A stretch of 64,000 nucleotides of DNA, taken from the NCBI GenBank assembly GCA_013368445.1, contig JAACJO010000007.1, positions 434,001-498,000 of the forward strand. Reading direction: 5' to 3'. Positions 23,856-36,350 of this stretch are shown piece by piece; position 1 is the first letter of the stretch; the number at the start of each line of letters is the position of its first letter. The position numbers and the translations under genes were made by a program. Origin of the DNA: Leucocoprinus leucothites (Eukaryota > Basidiomycota > Agaricomycetes > Agaricales > Agaricaceae). The notes under the pieces are model-generated. The model searched no databases. It was not told the origin of the DNA and saw nothing but the letters and a program-made list of their open reading frames with translations.

Positions 23856-26800
23856 ATGAGTATGAACCTTGATGAGCTAACCCGCAACTGCTTCCAGAGC
23901 GGATTCTCTGCTCCTAAGGTGGGCACAATTACTTAGCCAAGAGTTACGACCGCTAAACTTCATATAGTGGCTGGCTTTGTGTCGCAAATTCATTGATAAT
24001 GGCTCTATTCCACAATCTCATGATATTATAGAGAATAATCTGAGCAGTTCGTTTTTTCCTTCAGTTGATGTGGATGACTTGCTAAACTCGTTTCCATCAT
24101 AGACTCTATATTAGTACTCTTCTCCTCTTATCCCGGCGACTCTGAGCTACAGGGATATTTGAAATATGCAATACACAGTGGGATGCTATCTCTTGCAACC
24201 TACGTCACTACTTTCCTACAAGCTGCACGTTCCCCGGACTTACACGCTGTTTCGACCTTGGACCTACTTTGTCGTGTTGCGCTTGAAGCTTATTACGCGT
24301 CGGGAATGGCGCCTATTGGCTCCGTAGTCTCATTCGCCGAAACTCCTGCTACCATCTTGAATAAGATACAGGATGCAATAGCCCTTCTTCGCACCGCAAT
24401 TACGTTGCCAATCTCGCACTTCCATCAATTAACATCCTCTGCTTCTCAACTCACGACTCTTCTCCTGTCCTGTGTCTCTGACTTCTCACAAATATCCAAC
24501 ACCCAAGCTGCTGTGCTCTACACCGACGCCAATGACCTGCATTCTTCCTTGCTGCATTCTTCTTTGCGATTCGAAACAAACCTTCATCAAATGTTGGAAA
24601 CCTTTTGCTTTTCTTTAAGTCTCTCTATGGGAGACGACATGAAAGCCGCACGAGAGGCACAGATGATCCAATCAATGCAGCTCGGCATGGGAAAGACCGA
24701 CGTTCAAGGTTCAGACTCGGATGTAATCACTTTCAGTCTCGTGTTCCACCAGTGGGTTGGTCCATTTCATCGATCAGCTGAGTTTGGACTTACGAGTTAA
24801 AGATACACCAACGTGGCCACGATTATGGTGTCGGTAGCGCGAACGACGCAGTTGCTGTACTAATTGCCACACTGCGATGGACAGCATGGACACCAAGAGT
24901 GTTTTATACCCAGCTACTGACAACAGCCCTCATGTGCTTGACCCAAAATCCGGGCATGAGCACCATCTGGAGGGCTTTCATCGTTGGTCGTGTGAGTGCC
25001 ATCGATAGCTAGGTTGGATCTATTTTGACGAGCGATTATAGCTTCCATCTTTACTGGCATCATTTGAGAGTGCGAACAAAGGTGACCACACATCGAAGGG
25101 AGATTGGGTGAGTAAGTCCTCGCGGCATCCTATGGGTTTCTAATGGGGTACAGAGGACTGCCATGTCATCCGCCCTGGACTATATATATCGAAGACCCGA
25201 CCTGATTGTTGAATGTGAACAAATTCTGTCCCAAGCCACAGGCAATTCCGATGAAGATTTGTGAGTGGTAATCAGTATTATAGGTGCAGAACTCATGTAA
25301 TGTGGGCAATAGGGGACGATCTTTCAATCGGGATCTACTTCATTCTTTAATTCGGCATGACCTGGTTAACTCGGAGCTTGCACTTCAATTAGATCCCACT
25401 TTTAATGTAGAGAGTGGATCCCGGCTATTCGCTGAAGCACAGGAGGCGGGTGCTGACTTTGTAGTATGTACCTTGCCGCTGAGCGCTGAGCAGTCACAAT
25501 GCTCATGTATCCTCGACAGCTGTACCTCGAAAACAAGTTAGGGCTGGACGTAGAGATCACCGATGCATGTAATTGGGTTGCTCGTATTTGGCGCGACAGT
25601 AGTACCCATCATATCTTCGCCCATGTCATGTTGAAGGTACCTTCTACCTTAACAGTGTAGTTGACTCTCTGATCCGGCTTATCTTCCTAGCGCTTTACCC
25701 AGTTCGCTACTTCCCTCGACACCGATGACCTCAGTCACCTATGCAAAATCCTATATACGAGCGATTATGCCTTGGACATCCTTGCGCTCCATGTCAAGCT
25801 CACGGAAGTTGTCTTTCGCGGACTGAAATTTTTGGAAGAATTTGATTGTGGCGCAGTCGGTAGGTTCCTGGTGCACCAAAGGGTAAATGACTAAATTGGC
25901 CATCAGGGGATCCACAAACTGCAGTCAGTCACCTTGGAGATGTCGTGCTTTTGGTGCAATATGTTATTATACGATTTCGGGTGAGAATTTAGCTCTGTTG
26001 GAATACGATTTCTGGAGTATTGATACAAGAGTGTAGTTAAACTCAAGTCATATCTCTATGATGGATCAATCGATTTCTGCCTCCTATCTTTTTTCATCCA
26101 CCAATGTCCAAGATCCTGGGACACTTTCATTAGACGAAGCCAGTTCCTTTACTGCTTGGTTCAAGGCCTTGTTTGACAGCAACAGTGAGGGGATCGAGGA
26201 TACTATCATAAGGTTAGCTCATTTGCACATGCTATTGCCAGCTGAACTCAGATCTCTTGTACTACAAGATCTACGCCGCCCAAGCTCCTATTGCGACTAT
26301 CCACAAGTCTAATTGCTCAGGCTCTGAGAACCAAATTGGATAGTGATGTGTTGAACAATGGGGTGTCTTACTTCACTAGCTCGCTCCTCAATTGGACCTT
26401 GTTTAATGTGATAAGGGGAGTGTTAAAAGAATTTGAATCAACTAGGTGAGCCTTATTTCCGACCGTGAGCCTTTAGGTTATTTATGCTAGTAGGCCTATG
26501 AATCCAGCCTTCCTTGAGATTCTTCAGGCGTTCATTCTATCAACTTCTTGTCCCCGTCCAGTGCTCTTGCTATGCAAGGATCAGTTGCATGCTCTCACGA
26601 CCTTGAAGCGAACCAAAAGTGTAGCCACGTTCAATGCCGGTGCAGTCCGAAACAAGCTAGCTGAAGTGACGGGAAGGAGCAATTTGGGTATTGATATAAT
26701 TTCTGGCCCAAATGTCTTGATTTATGTTCTTATTTTCCCCTTAGATGTCAGTAAGATGGTCGCTGTCAATGTCCACGACTGGAAAGAGCAGCCGAAACAG

Positions 26801-27343
26801 GATATGCACAACGCCTTTACCGCCGCCTCTGGGCAGAAAGCTCCCAGCCTTGACGTCGAAAAATCCTTACGTATTTTACCACCAACGAAGTTCCTCCAGT
26901 ATCTCTGGTCAGAAATAGTGATATCGGGCAGTATGAGGGAGACCGAGACCATCAAACGCATGGCAACTTTCGTCCTAGCTACTCCAAGGTCTTCTGAGAC
27001 CCCACCCTTATTGCCCATCTTTCTGCACGTTGTGCTTCCCTCTCTTATCAGCAACATCGATTCTCAACAACCGGCGGAGCAGAATGTCACCGTTGACATC
27101 TTAGTCACCATCATTTCTTCCGCACTCACTGCAGCTGCGCACCTGGACTGGGCCGTCCGAACGATCTGTGGCGAGCATAGACCCGTCCTGGGACAACATA
27201 GCCCAGCAATGGTCAGACAGCTGGCTGCCGAGTTACGTGCACAGAAAGATAAACACGCAGGCCGCCTGGTTGCCCAGAAGTTGGCTGCGTCCCAGGGATT
27301 TGTATCAAACTTCCCATTTTTTGTGACGGAATTAAATGTATAA
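23856..27343 (+). CDS. MED5: Mediator complex subunit 5 (Nut1 family)
   Basis: Tail-module subunit of Mediator, which links activators to RNA polymerase II. ATG 23856 gives MSMNLDELTRNCFQSG and, after splicing, WLALCRKFID, LFSSYPGDSELQGYLKYAI and the conserved block GMLSLATYVTTFLQAARSPD. The rest is helical repeat. The C-terminus carries the family motif LDWAVRTICGEHRPVLGQ, SPAMVRQLAAEL and ASQGFVSNFPFF, then stop at 27343. About 12 exons, so inner joins are approximate (24800-26050 is the least certain part). I assign Med5 from the N- and C-terminal motifs, which are typical of Agaricomycete Med5. Tail-to-tail with the zinc transporter (78 bp). Confidence 0.8.
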
Positions 27344-27421
27344 TGGGGTAAATAGTATAAGTACTCTATCTTGTATAGTCCATGAATGTAGTCGTGATGC
27401 TGATATATATAAAATGTTTGT

Positions 27422-29281
27422 CTACACATCAATAGCCAGGGGCGCTATAGGTTAGTTAGCATTGTGTTTCAGAACGAGATAAGTAAAAACTCACGACAGC
27501 AGGCATTTTGAGTTGGGTCGCATGCTTGGTCCGGAGGGCAAAGCACAAGGCAGGACGTTTCATCAATTCGCTACATAAAACATCTTTAGAGCGTTCATTA
27601 GACAGTTGACAACAGCAATAGCAAACCTTTGAGTCTGAAGGTGTATCAGACGGGGTATATTCCGGCTGTATCGTACACGAGTGAATTCCGAGGTGGTGGA
27701 GGGCCCGTCGAATGTTTTCGGCTACGTGCATGAAATCATATCGTCTCTCAGATAGAATATGGACAGACGCCACAATTTTGGTTTCCGACAATTGCCAGAC
27801 GTGTAGTTCGTGTAAGGAAATGACCCCAGTGACTGCCAAAATGGATGATTTGACTTCGTCCAGGGAAATTGTTGCTGGAACTCCCTGGAGGAGAATGAAG
27901 GAAGCACTGCGCACTGTGCATGTCGTTTAGTCACCGTTCCAATAAACCTGAAGCTTTGACGACTGCTCACCAAGTGGAAGCGCACTTGAGAAAATGATGA
28001 TGGTAATAACCAAGCTAATGATGGGGTCAAAATAGTACTTAAACGACCATGACGTCTTCCAGATGACAAGTCCGGTAACGATGACGCCCACGTTGCCAAG
28101 AGCATCGCCCAACACATGTAATACGAGAGCACGCATGTTCATTGATCCTCCATGAGAGTGAGTTTGCGATCTCGCAGGGATAGAGCTCTCTTCGTCCTGG
28201 AGTAAAGGAGTTACTTCGCCTGACGGCGAAGGTAAAAGTTCGTGGCTGATGGGATCTGCCATTGACATTGAGCGCGGACGTCGCAAGCGTCTGGGGCTGT
28301 CAGGAGTGTCTGAGTCGTGGCGAATATGCTGAGAAAAGCTAGAGCGATGCGTAGTCGGAGAAGGCGAGCGTGCTTGGGCAAGTTCGTGTGCTGTTAGAAC
28401 AAGGGACGCGCGATTTGCGGCAGGATGACCGTAGTGTGAATACGCTACATCCGGATCCGAGGAAGCTAAATCTGGGCACCGATGGGGTATAGGCATCTTT
28501 TTCGTTGGTGAGGCTTCCTCGCTGATCGAACCCAACTGAGAGCCGGTAATAACACTAGGTGTATCAGAAGGAGGGTGATCATGAGAATGGCCATGCGAGT
28601 GGGTGTGTTCTGTTGCAATGGTGTTGAAAAAGGTTCACAATGAGAAGGCGCAGAGCACATACCATGGAATAAGAAAAGCCCCACTATATTAGAAGCTAAA
28701 CCGAGGGATCCAACAATGACGACGAGGCGGGGATTAGAAATTTCTGGAGACGTGTAAGATGACAAGAGCCGGTGACGGTGGTGGCGACCGTACCTGGAGT
28801 ATCGAAAAATCGTTCCAATGCCTCCAAAGAAATGGAGAAGCAAAGCGCCAAGAGGAAGACGCCGTTCACAAGAGCTGCCAGGATTTCGGCCCGATGCCAG
28901 CCATAGGAATAGCGGGAATCGGTTTTTGTGGATGCAGTAAGCTAACATCCGAAGTCAGAGAAGGGAAGGTGCGAGAAAAAGGTATTGGAGTAACCTTAAT
29001 GGCGTACAAAGCCACGACAAGGCTCATTACATCGCTGGTAAATAGTTGAGCTGAGATTTCTGGAGTAGATTTCGTGATAGAAAATGACGTACTTCAGCAT
29101 ATGGAAGCTGTCTGCAATGAGGGCGAGAGATCCAACCGCATATCCTACGCAGTGTAAAGATCATATTGAGACGGGCGCTTACTAAAATATACGAACCGAC
29201 GATGAGTTCAACGAAGAAGAAAAGAACGTCGATAAAAAGAAGAATGGTAATTCTTGCGGAGCGGGACAAACCCATGATCAT
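27422..29281 (-). CDS. ZRC1: Vacuolar zinc/cobalt transporter, Zrc1/Cot1 CDF family
   Basis: Cation diffusion facilitator moving Zn2+ into the vacuole in exchange for protons. ATG at 29281 (MIMGLSRSARITILL). TM1 is followed by GSLALIADSFHML (TM2, HxxxD-type zinc site), DVMSLVVALYAI, YSYGWHRAEILAALVNGVFL and a His-rich loop HEHTHSHGHSHDH (28590 region). A long Ser/Pro loop precedes NMRALVLHVLGDALGNVGVI (TM5 zinc site HxxxD) and TM6. The C-terminal domain has SLHELHVWQLSETK. The two last introns restore RIDETSCLVLCPPDQACDPT and NACCPPLAIDV, the Cys-rich tail of basidiomycete homologues, with TAG at 27422. Confidence 0.93.
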
Positions 29282-29887
29282 AAGTACAGGAGAACAATGT
29301 CCTCGACAGACTAAGGTGGACACTGGGGGACGAGAGCAAAGATGGACTCGTTCCCAAATGCTCCCTCACTGTCATGCCGTCAGGCTTTGTCAGCATTCTC
29401 CATGTCCTGGAGCCTCACTGGCACTACCGCCCTCGACGGACTCCTCTGAATTGAAGTCATTCTGTGCCGAGTTTTCTTGCAGTACGTATCGCAGACGGTA
29501 CTCCGAGGGCTTTTGCGGAGTGACAGTCCTCGGTCGGTTTTCGGAAACTTTTGCCATCAAAACTCACCGATCACTCGTGTTGGACATGGAATAGCCGGGT
29601 CAATCACGCAAGGGTCACTGTCGCGGCGACGGCATTTATCACGCCCACAATGGACATCGTGGCTCAGGTTTCGGAAGCCTGGGTTATGGGTTCGGAGTGG
29701 TCTTCCGAGCCCGTCGTGGTATTGGAACGAATTTCGAATTAAGTAAGTATCACTACGAATCCTACAATTAATCATTTAATGAGATTTATGACTCTGTTTG
29801 GCTATGCTTGGCAACAGCTTCAAGGATTTTCGTCGAGGACGCCGCCATTCGCTGGTTGATTATTAGTGACCTTGTGCATTCTCAAAA
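29282..29887. promoter_or_regulatory. Divergent promoter region, zinc transporter/eIF3h
   Basis: 606 bp between two start codons. Short open frames are present on both strands but show no conserved motif. It presumably holds both promoters and 5' leaders. Confidence 0.5.
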
Positions 29888-31310
29888 ATGGCCGCCCCTT
29901 CTATGGCTGCTGCTCTTGCAGCATCTCTTCCTGTACCTTCTGCAGCTCCGGCTACACCCCAGCCAAAATATGAAGCGATCCCAGCATCGATGGCCAAGGT
30001 GATTGATATCGAGGCTGAAATCCCACTCACAAATATTCAACTCGATGGCATGGTAAGCTTCTTTTCTCCTTGGAACTTCATAGTTTCATAACTTCGGAAC
30101 CTATGTGTTTTTCACAAAGTACTCAGTTACATGCCTAGGTCGTCAGTAAAATCATTAAACATGCACGCGAAGCACCTTCAACTACTGCCCATGGACTGTT
30201 GCTTGGCCTGGACTTGGATGGGACCCTGGAGGTTTCTAATTCATTCCCTCTGCCGTATCATGCACACGATGACGACGAAAAGTCTGCAAAAGCAATTGGT
30301 ATGCACATTGCTTGTGAATCGAGACACAGATTAAAAGGAATCATTGTTGTCTTCAGCTCGCCACCAGGGGTCGATGCTGCGGTCACTGAAGGAAGTGCAA
30401 GCCGACGATAGCGTCGTCGGATTCTATCAAGCCACGGCACTCGGTGCCTTTTTCAATCAGACTCTGGTAGACACTCAGGCAATTCATCAAGAAAAGCTAC
30501 GCCACGGAGGTGTTGTTATTGTGCATGGTCAGTCCGTCCCCTGATGCAGCTGTGTGAACCTAATGCCCATGTATCGCGTCGTCTGCCAGATATATCGCAA
30601 ACTGCACGAGGAAATGCTTCGTTCCGCGCCTACCGGTTGACCGCTGCGTTTATGGACGCATACAAGAAATCTAATTTTAACACGGCGAGGTAGATCGAAG
30701 GGCCTGCGCGTTTGCGCGGGGCCTTTTCATTCTCTAGCTTTAGGAGCATGTGCTGACGAGGGGTCATTGTAGCCTGATTAACCACCGACTGACTTTCTCT
30801 TCGATTCTGGAAGAAGTTCCTCTCAAAATCCGCACAAACCCTCTTCTAAGCTCATTCCTCGGTACTCTGACGAAGTCGATACCATCACCACTTGCTGATG
30901 CCAGTCCCGATGAGGCATACGAAGCAGCGGTTGCACCCTCCTATTCTGCACTTGACCTTGGGACTGCCGGTGTGACGCGGAACTTGGAGCAAATCGTGGA
31001 GGCTGTCGATGCGTATCGGGCGGAGGACGGGAATGTGTCGTATCTGATACGGCAGATCGCTCGAGAACGAGCAAAGGCAGACAATTATATCGCGAAGAGA
31101 AAAGAGGAGAATCAAGCACGTATTGCACAGGGACTGGTGCCGCTGCCAGAGGAAGATGTCTCCCGGCTGTTCAAGGTCCCAGCAGAGCCGAGCAGACTTG
31201 AAAGCCTATTGTTACTTGGGCAGATAGATGCCTATGCAAAGAGTTTAGGGGACACGGCAAGCACGAGTTTAGTAAAAATGTACGCGGCCAAAGCGAGTGC
31301 CGGGATGTGA
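29888..31310 (+). CDS. eIF3h: Translation initiation factor eIF3 subunit H (MPN domain)
   Basis: MPN-domain subunit of eIF3, bound to the 40S subunit. ATG 29888 in a good context (AAAAATGGCC). A short Ala/Pro-rich lead is followed by IQLDGMVVSKIIKHARE, AHGLLLGLDLDGTLEVSNSF, DDSVVGFYQATALGAFFNQT, then ISQTARGNASFRAYRLT. The C-terminal helices include LEQIVEAVDAYRAEDGNVS and QIARERAKADNYIAKRKEEN, ending KASAGM. There is no JAMM zinc motif (no HxH with downstream SxxD), as expected for subunit H. About six exons. The intron at 30690-30772 holds a GC-rich hairpin. Confidence 0.93.
30696..30726 (+). other. GC-rich imperfect hairpin inside an eIF3h intron
   Basis: AGGGCCTGCGCG, loop TTTG, CGCGGGGCCTTTT. 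The stem pairs GG/CC, CC/GG and GCGC/GCGC with two single-base bulges, and ends in T residues, so it looks like a bacterial terminator. It lies fully within an 83-nt intron of a gene that is otherwise normal, so termination is unlikely. It may shape splicing or be chance. Confidence 0.5.
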
Positions 31311-31574
31311 TGTAGACGAATAGGGTGCATGTGTATTTTTTATTTTGTGAGCAGTGGGGTGAAAAATTTGTGAATGGTTAGATATTCTGGCGAGCGTGTG
31401 AGGCACGTTGTGAGGGCAAACATGCGGCAACAGATCAAAGCTTGGCTGGTTACGCAAAAGGTAGAAAGGGCGAGTTGGATTCTTTTACACCCTTCATTGA
31501 TCCTCGTCCACTCGTTTGTATAAGTATCCCCCTCCCTTTGGCCCCTTCGTCAGAGCCCTGCCACTCCTTCCGCT

Positions 31575-32468
31575 ATGTCTCTCACTAAGGCCTTCCTTCT
31601 CTTCCTCTCCTTTGTTGTCTCTGTCCATGCTCTCGCTACTCCCCATGTCCATCGCGCCATCCACCACCGTGCTCTCGCTGCTCGCGTCCCCAGTCCCGCT
31701 CCCGTTGACATTCCTGCTACCCCTGTCAAACGGCGCCAAAACGGGAAGCGATGCAGGCCCCGCTCCTCTGCGGTGACCTCATCTCCGGAGACAACAAAGG
31801 CCCCCTCCTATGCCGCCCCCCGACCCACTACCACTCACGAGGCTCCTTCACCCACAACTACCCACAAGGCCCCCTCACCTACAACTACTCACAAACCCTC
31901 CCCCACCACCTCCAAGGAGGCTCCTCCGGCTACTACCAAGAAGCCTTCCCCTCCCCCCTCATCCAATCTCCCTAGCTACATGACTGGTACCCAAACTGGA
32001 GAGGGCACCTTTTATGCCAGTACGTACCCTTCTGTCCTTTTTTCTCATACTTCCATCCTCACCTTTCTACACAGCCGGTCTTGGTGCATGCGGTATCACG
32101 AACAAAGACACTGACTACATCGCCGCCGTCTCTCACCTCATGTTTGACTCTTTCCCGTAAGTTTCTTCTTGAACCCGATTGTAACCAGCTTCTCAAACAC
32201 CACACAACAGGGATTACAATGGCGCCAATCCCAACCATAACCCCATCTGTGGACGTAAGGTCACCGCCAACTGTGAGTATACGATCTCCATGAAATTTTA
32301 TCAATATCTAATGATGCAACAGACAAGGGCAAGTCGGTCACGGTTGCTATCACCGATCGTTGCACGGGGTGTGCAATCACCGATCTAGACTTCTCCCCCT
32401 CTGCTTTCAACCAACTCGCCGACTTTTCTCTTGGTCGTCTCCAGGGTGTTAAGTGGACTTGGGATTAA
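31575..32468 (+). CDS. Secreted RlpA-like/DPBB protein with Thr-Pro-rich linker
   Basis: Signal peptide MSLTKAFLLFLSFVVSVHALA. A basic segment (VKRRQNGKRCR) could be a Kex2 site. Next comes a Thr/Pro/Lys-rich linker of about 85 residues with a 9-residue tandem repeat, then a double-psi beta-barrel: GEGTFYATGLGACGITN, YIAAVSHLMFDSFP, NPNHNPICGRKV, VTVAITDRCTGCAITDLDFS and FNQLADFSLGRLQGVKWTW. This matches small fungal RlpA-like/barwin proteins found in plant- and wall-associated secretomes. Four exons, TAA at 32468. Catalytic activity is not known for the family; the Asp of DRCTGC is conserved. Whether it loosens walls like expansins is inference. Confidence 0.85.
31824..31904 (+). repeat. Three 27-bp tandem repeats in the RlpA-like linker
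   Basis: Three in-frame units encode PTTTHEAPS, PTTTHKAPS and PTTTHKPSP. These are likely O-mannosylated linker repeats, and such tracts often vary in copy number between strains. Confidence 0.8.
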
Positions 32469-32880
32469 ATGCTATGGCTCCCGTGTGTCAACAATTTCGC
32501 AACTCCATTTCTCCGTTTTCTTCTGTCTTTTTATTCTTAAATCTGCCACTCCCACCCGGTGACAAGCGGTGCTTGATGTGCCCATTCTATCCGCTTCTGG
32601 AAGTTGCGGCCAGGATTGCCAGGCGTTGTTACCTTTCTCACTCGAGCCAGCTCGACGTTCTCTACGAGGTCACTTACTTGCTGTAGTCATGTATGTGTTT
32701 TCTGTCCCATTGCTTCAATAGCTCTGGTAGCCCATGTTCACAATGGAAATATGTAACGAGTAGCAAAAATGATATAGAGGATCATTTTGATGCGACACAT
32801 GTGAGTTTGGAGCCTGGACCCAACAAGGGTTCCTATCAGATACACAACCTTCTTCCATTCTTCCGGCACCAGGGATCGAA
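32469..32880. other. Intergenic, convergent 3' ends
   Basis: 412 bp between the RlpA-like stop and the Ipi1 stop. Nothing recognised. Confidence 0.5.
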
Positions 32881-35745
32881 TCAATGGCGAGAAACACCCA
32901 TGTACACATGGGTCCAGTACTCTTCCTCGACAGTCTCCGCCACCGCTGACTCCACTGTCTCTAGAAGACCACTACAAGCTTCGGATATATCAGTCCCGCA
33001 GCGACCTCCATAATTTAGAAGTGCAGCCACCACATCCAGACACAATCGCCGCAGGCGTACCCGCTTGGATGAAATTTTACAATATGGCCCAGGCAGTTGT
33101 CCGCGGACGGGGTGATTGAAACTAAAGTAAGGCACCAAACGTAACACCAATGCAGAGATTACCTGTGAAAAATTTAATCAGCATCAAGAATCTGTTGATA
33201 GCATCACGATGTACTTGTGGTTGAACCAGCGACGATCGGCGTTGCAGTAAACGCAATAGAAACCGTAGAATGACCTTGAAATGATATTACTTTCAGGGCA
33301 CCCGAAAATCGACATGAGTGTCCTCACCTCCGTCGTCATGGGATCACTGTTCCCAGTTTCCCAGAGGGTCTGAGGTAGGTTGATTATCCAACTTTCAAAT
33401 TGTTGTCGTGCCTGATCACTCCTTCCGGCTCGGAAAGTACCCCGATATTGCACTTCCGTCTCAAGCTGTTCGATATCACCTGATTAATATGCGAAGCCGA
33501 TCCATGTAACATTACAAGACTAACCAAAAGCAGTCGCGCCACAAACTCGATCGTGATACGCTTTGTGCTAGACTTGGGGGACGTTTTGTTTGCGTGGTCT
33601 AGAAGTGCTGAAAGGACATCGGCTGTATGCGACGAGAGCTCGATGTATGGGTTATTCATAATCGCCCAGACACTCGGCAAGAGTCCGAGATAGGCACCCG
33701 CCTGTAAGGAATGGGGGATCTGGCTTATTGACATGTTTTGACCACGAAGTAGCTTCGTGATATAGTCACTGACAGCCGAGACTTGCATCGTCAACGTGCT
33801 ACTAGGCTTCAATGATCGTCCGGACTTCGTCGAAGCTATGTTCAAACGAAGGACGAGGAGTGACGTTAGCTCGCAGTATATGAGGTTCAGATCTTGGAAG
33901 CTTTGTACGAGCTAGCGGATGATAAGTATTATAGCATTCTCAGAGTAGATGTGGGCTGGATTCCGAACCTTCATATCGCGAGATTTCGAAGATACAAATG
34001 GGAAGTATGGTACCATATAGCCTAGAAGCACCTCTAATTCCGATAACGATTGTTCAGGGGCCTAGATGAATTGAGGAAATCAATCAACGGTCAGCAAGCC
34101 AGTGTCACTCACTGCTTCGGCACCTCCTAGTATTGTCCCGTACAGGAGTGATGCAATTCGGCTGACAGCCAACGTCGTTGACGCTTCGGTTTCACTCCCC
34201 TTGGCATCAGGGGCAAACACAGAGGGGGCACAGTCCAAAATTGTTGATATGAGGAGAGGGTGTAGTGTCCGTGAGAGATGCTGAAACCGTGAGTGAGCTC
34301 GTTGGTAGAAAACGAGCGAAGGCTTCATACCGAAAGGAATGTCGAGAGTGAGCTCTCAGGGCTGCCTCCTTCTGATAGACTTCCTGAATTCGTCACGACA
34401 TCATCTATTTCTTGCGTTGTCCACGGTACATCAACGTCAAGAAGCTGATAATTTTGAGGAGGTTCTTCTGAAATTTCCCATTCACAAGATCTTTGTGTTG
34501 AATCACTGACAAGCGCTGACGAAGAAACTAGGAGATTCTCGAAATCTTCAAAGGCCGTTGATGTCTGAAATGACGTTGACATGAACCAGGCATGTAATGG
34601 ACGTTCAGGATCTTTAGGGGTATTTCTAGACTGCTCCATCGATAAACCCGCCTGAAGGAATGCCGAAAATGATTGTAGTACTGCAAGTCTTGACTGAAAG
34701 GCCGTCAGAAAATCACACAGAAATATGACACTGGTACGCGCACCAAAGGCGAGAGTATTACACCGGAAGTTGATGTCGCCATTGCGGGGCCTACGGCGCC
34801 ATTCAGAGTGGAACAAATGGAAATGAGGGGAAATTTTACCTTCTGAGCCCCCATACTTTGTCCCCGCATTCAGATTTCCGAGGTAACCCTCCAAAATGCG
34901 CTTTCCGTGACTGGAACCTGCGCTGGCCCATCCTTCGACAAGTGGCTCGGGAATATATTCTAGGAAAAGGACAAGGAAGCGGACAGCGTCTATCCGAAGT
35001 TCAGGAAAGATGTGCGTTTGTGCGGAGGCCGTAAAAAGTACGAGCGTTGAGGCATGAGGGATTAAGTCTTCCTAGATGACAGCTGATACTCAGCAAAATA
35101 TCCAAGGAAATGATACAGATGTGACGAACTTTCGGTATTCTGGGGAGCATCCAGGAGAAGAAAGTAAGAAGCTGCTTGCGAACACCTGCGTCCTAGAGTT
35201 CTGTGAGGTTTCTTCAACTACACTTTCGAAGAGGGCATACCTCGTCACCAATATTACGAGCAAGTTGGTTTATGAGCTGAGATAAGTTGTGTCTAACAAG
35301 ACTCCAGTGAGCTTCTAGCAGCTCGGTCAGGCCGAGCAGTGCCTCTACGCGACATAATGAGCAAAGACAACGAGGGATTGGGAGTACTCAGTGGAGGCAC
35401 CTTTTTTAACAGAAGGACTGTAGTGTTTCAGCTGGCTCAGTAAATCATCAAATGTGAGCTTTCTCCTGGTAGTTGGGGTGTTTTCATCCTTGTTCACAGC
35501 AATACTCTGTGTTGGAAGTGCGATGGCTGCTCTTGGTGAGAGTTAGACGATTGCCTAAATATTGAGTGACTCACAACGGGCTTTGAAAGAGGTATCAATA
35601 ACATTAGAAGGTGCCTTCTTTTCTTTCCCTAACTTGAGTTTCGCTTTCTGCGGTGGAATAAGTGCCAGTTCAGAGTTTGCGAAGACAAGTACTTTACAGC
35701 GAAATCTGCGGCTTTGTCTTTGCGCTTTTTGGCGCTTTTCGGCAT
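32881..35745 (-). CDS. IPI1: Pre-rRNA processing protein Ipi1 (Rix1 complex)
   Basis: HEAT-like scaffold of the Rix1-Ipi1-Ipi3 complex that acts on ITS2 and pre-60S export; human homologue TEX10. ATG 35745 gives MPKSAKKRKDKAADFA, spliced to KLKLGKEKKAPSNVIDTSF, AIALPTQSI, then TTRRKLTFDDLLSQLKHYSP and ALLGLTELLEAHWSLVRHNL. A long helical body follows (EDLIPHASTLVLFTASA, FLVLFLEYIPEPLVEGW, LHPLLISTILDCAPSVF), and the C-terminal VPYFSFNHPVRGQLPGPY block. Length of about 800 aa is long compared with yeast Ipi1 (about 330 aa) but usual for basidiomycete and TEX10-like proteins. At least 12 exons; joins in the middle (33860-34080, 34900-35280) are approximate. Confidence 0.85.
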
Positions 35746-36350
35746 GATCTTGTTGGGAGTCTAAGAATATCAAGAAACTGTAGCGCCAAGTTTAGATAGG
35801 AATTGAAGACTTGGAAAGTGTTCTATTGGCAGGCAGGCAGGTAAAGCGATTAGATTTTGTAGTGGTCGGACAAGGAGACCCCATCAAAATTTCTGGTCAT
35901 TAAAGTGTTTGTCACCGATCACAAGTGCCTTGACGTCTCTCACCTTAGCACACAAGTCCCTGGTTCGCCGCTACTACTGATGAGGGTAATAAGTACCGAA
36001 AGCTTGTCTTCCCTTCGAACTGAGTCGCCGCCCTACCTACACCCCAAGTCTCTGTTCCTGATATGTATATCGCCCACTCCCGAGACTGGGCATATGACCT
36101 TGCTACGTGGATATCGCTCTACCTTTTTCTCATACTAAAAACCGGCGAAAAGCAGCGGCGCCTTCTTTCCGCAGGCTTTTCTTCTTCCATTGCCAGCGAT
36201 TGGCCTGTGGCGACCCTACATCAAAAGGACCATTTGACGAAATCGCGAAGGCTCACGTCCGACGATTTGCCGAGTTAAACTTGTCGTACTCCAAGGAAGC
36301 AATTGCCAGCATAAAATGGACCCTAGTCGGAGCGAGGATGGTAATGAAAG
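35746..36350. promoter_or_regulatory. Divergent promoter region, Ipi1/GH5
   Basis: 605 bp. Plus-strand open frames (35905-36406) overlap one another in different frames and show no motif. It presumably contains the mannanase promoter. Confidence 0.45.

Noticed and set aside
30696..30726. Bacterial rho-independent terminator as a sign of gene transfer
   Set aside because: It is within an intron of a typical eukaryotic gene and the flanking exons are conserved fungal eIF3h.
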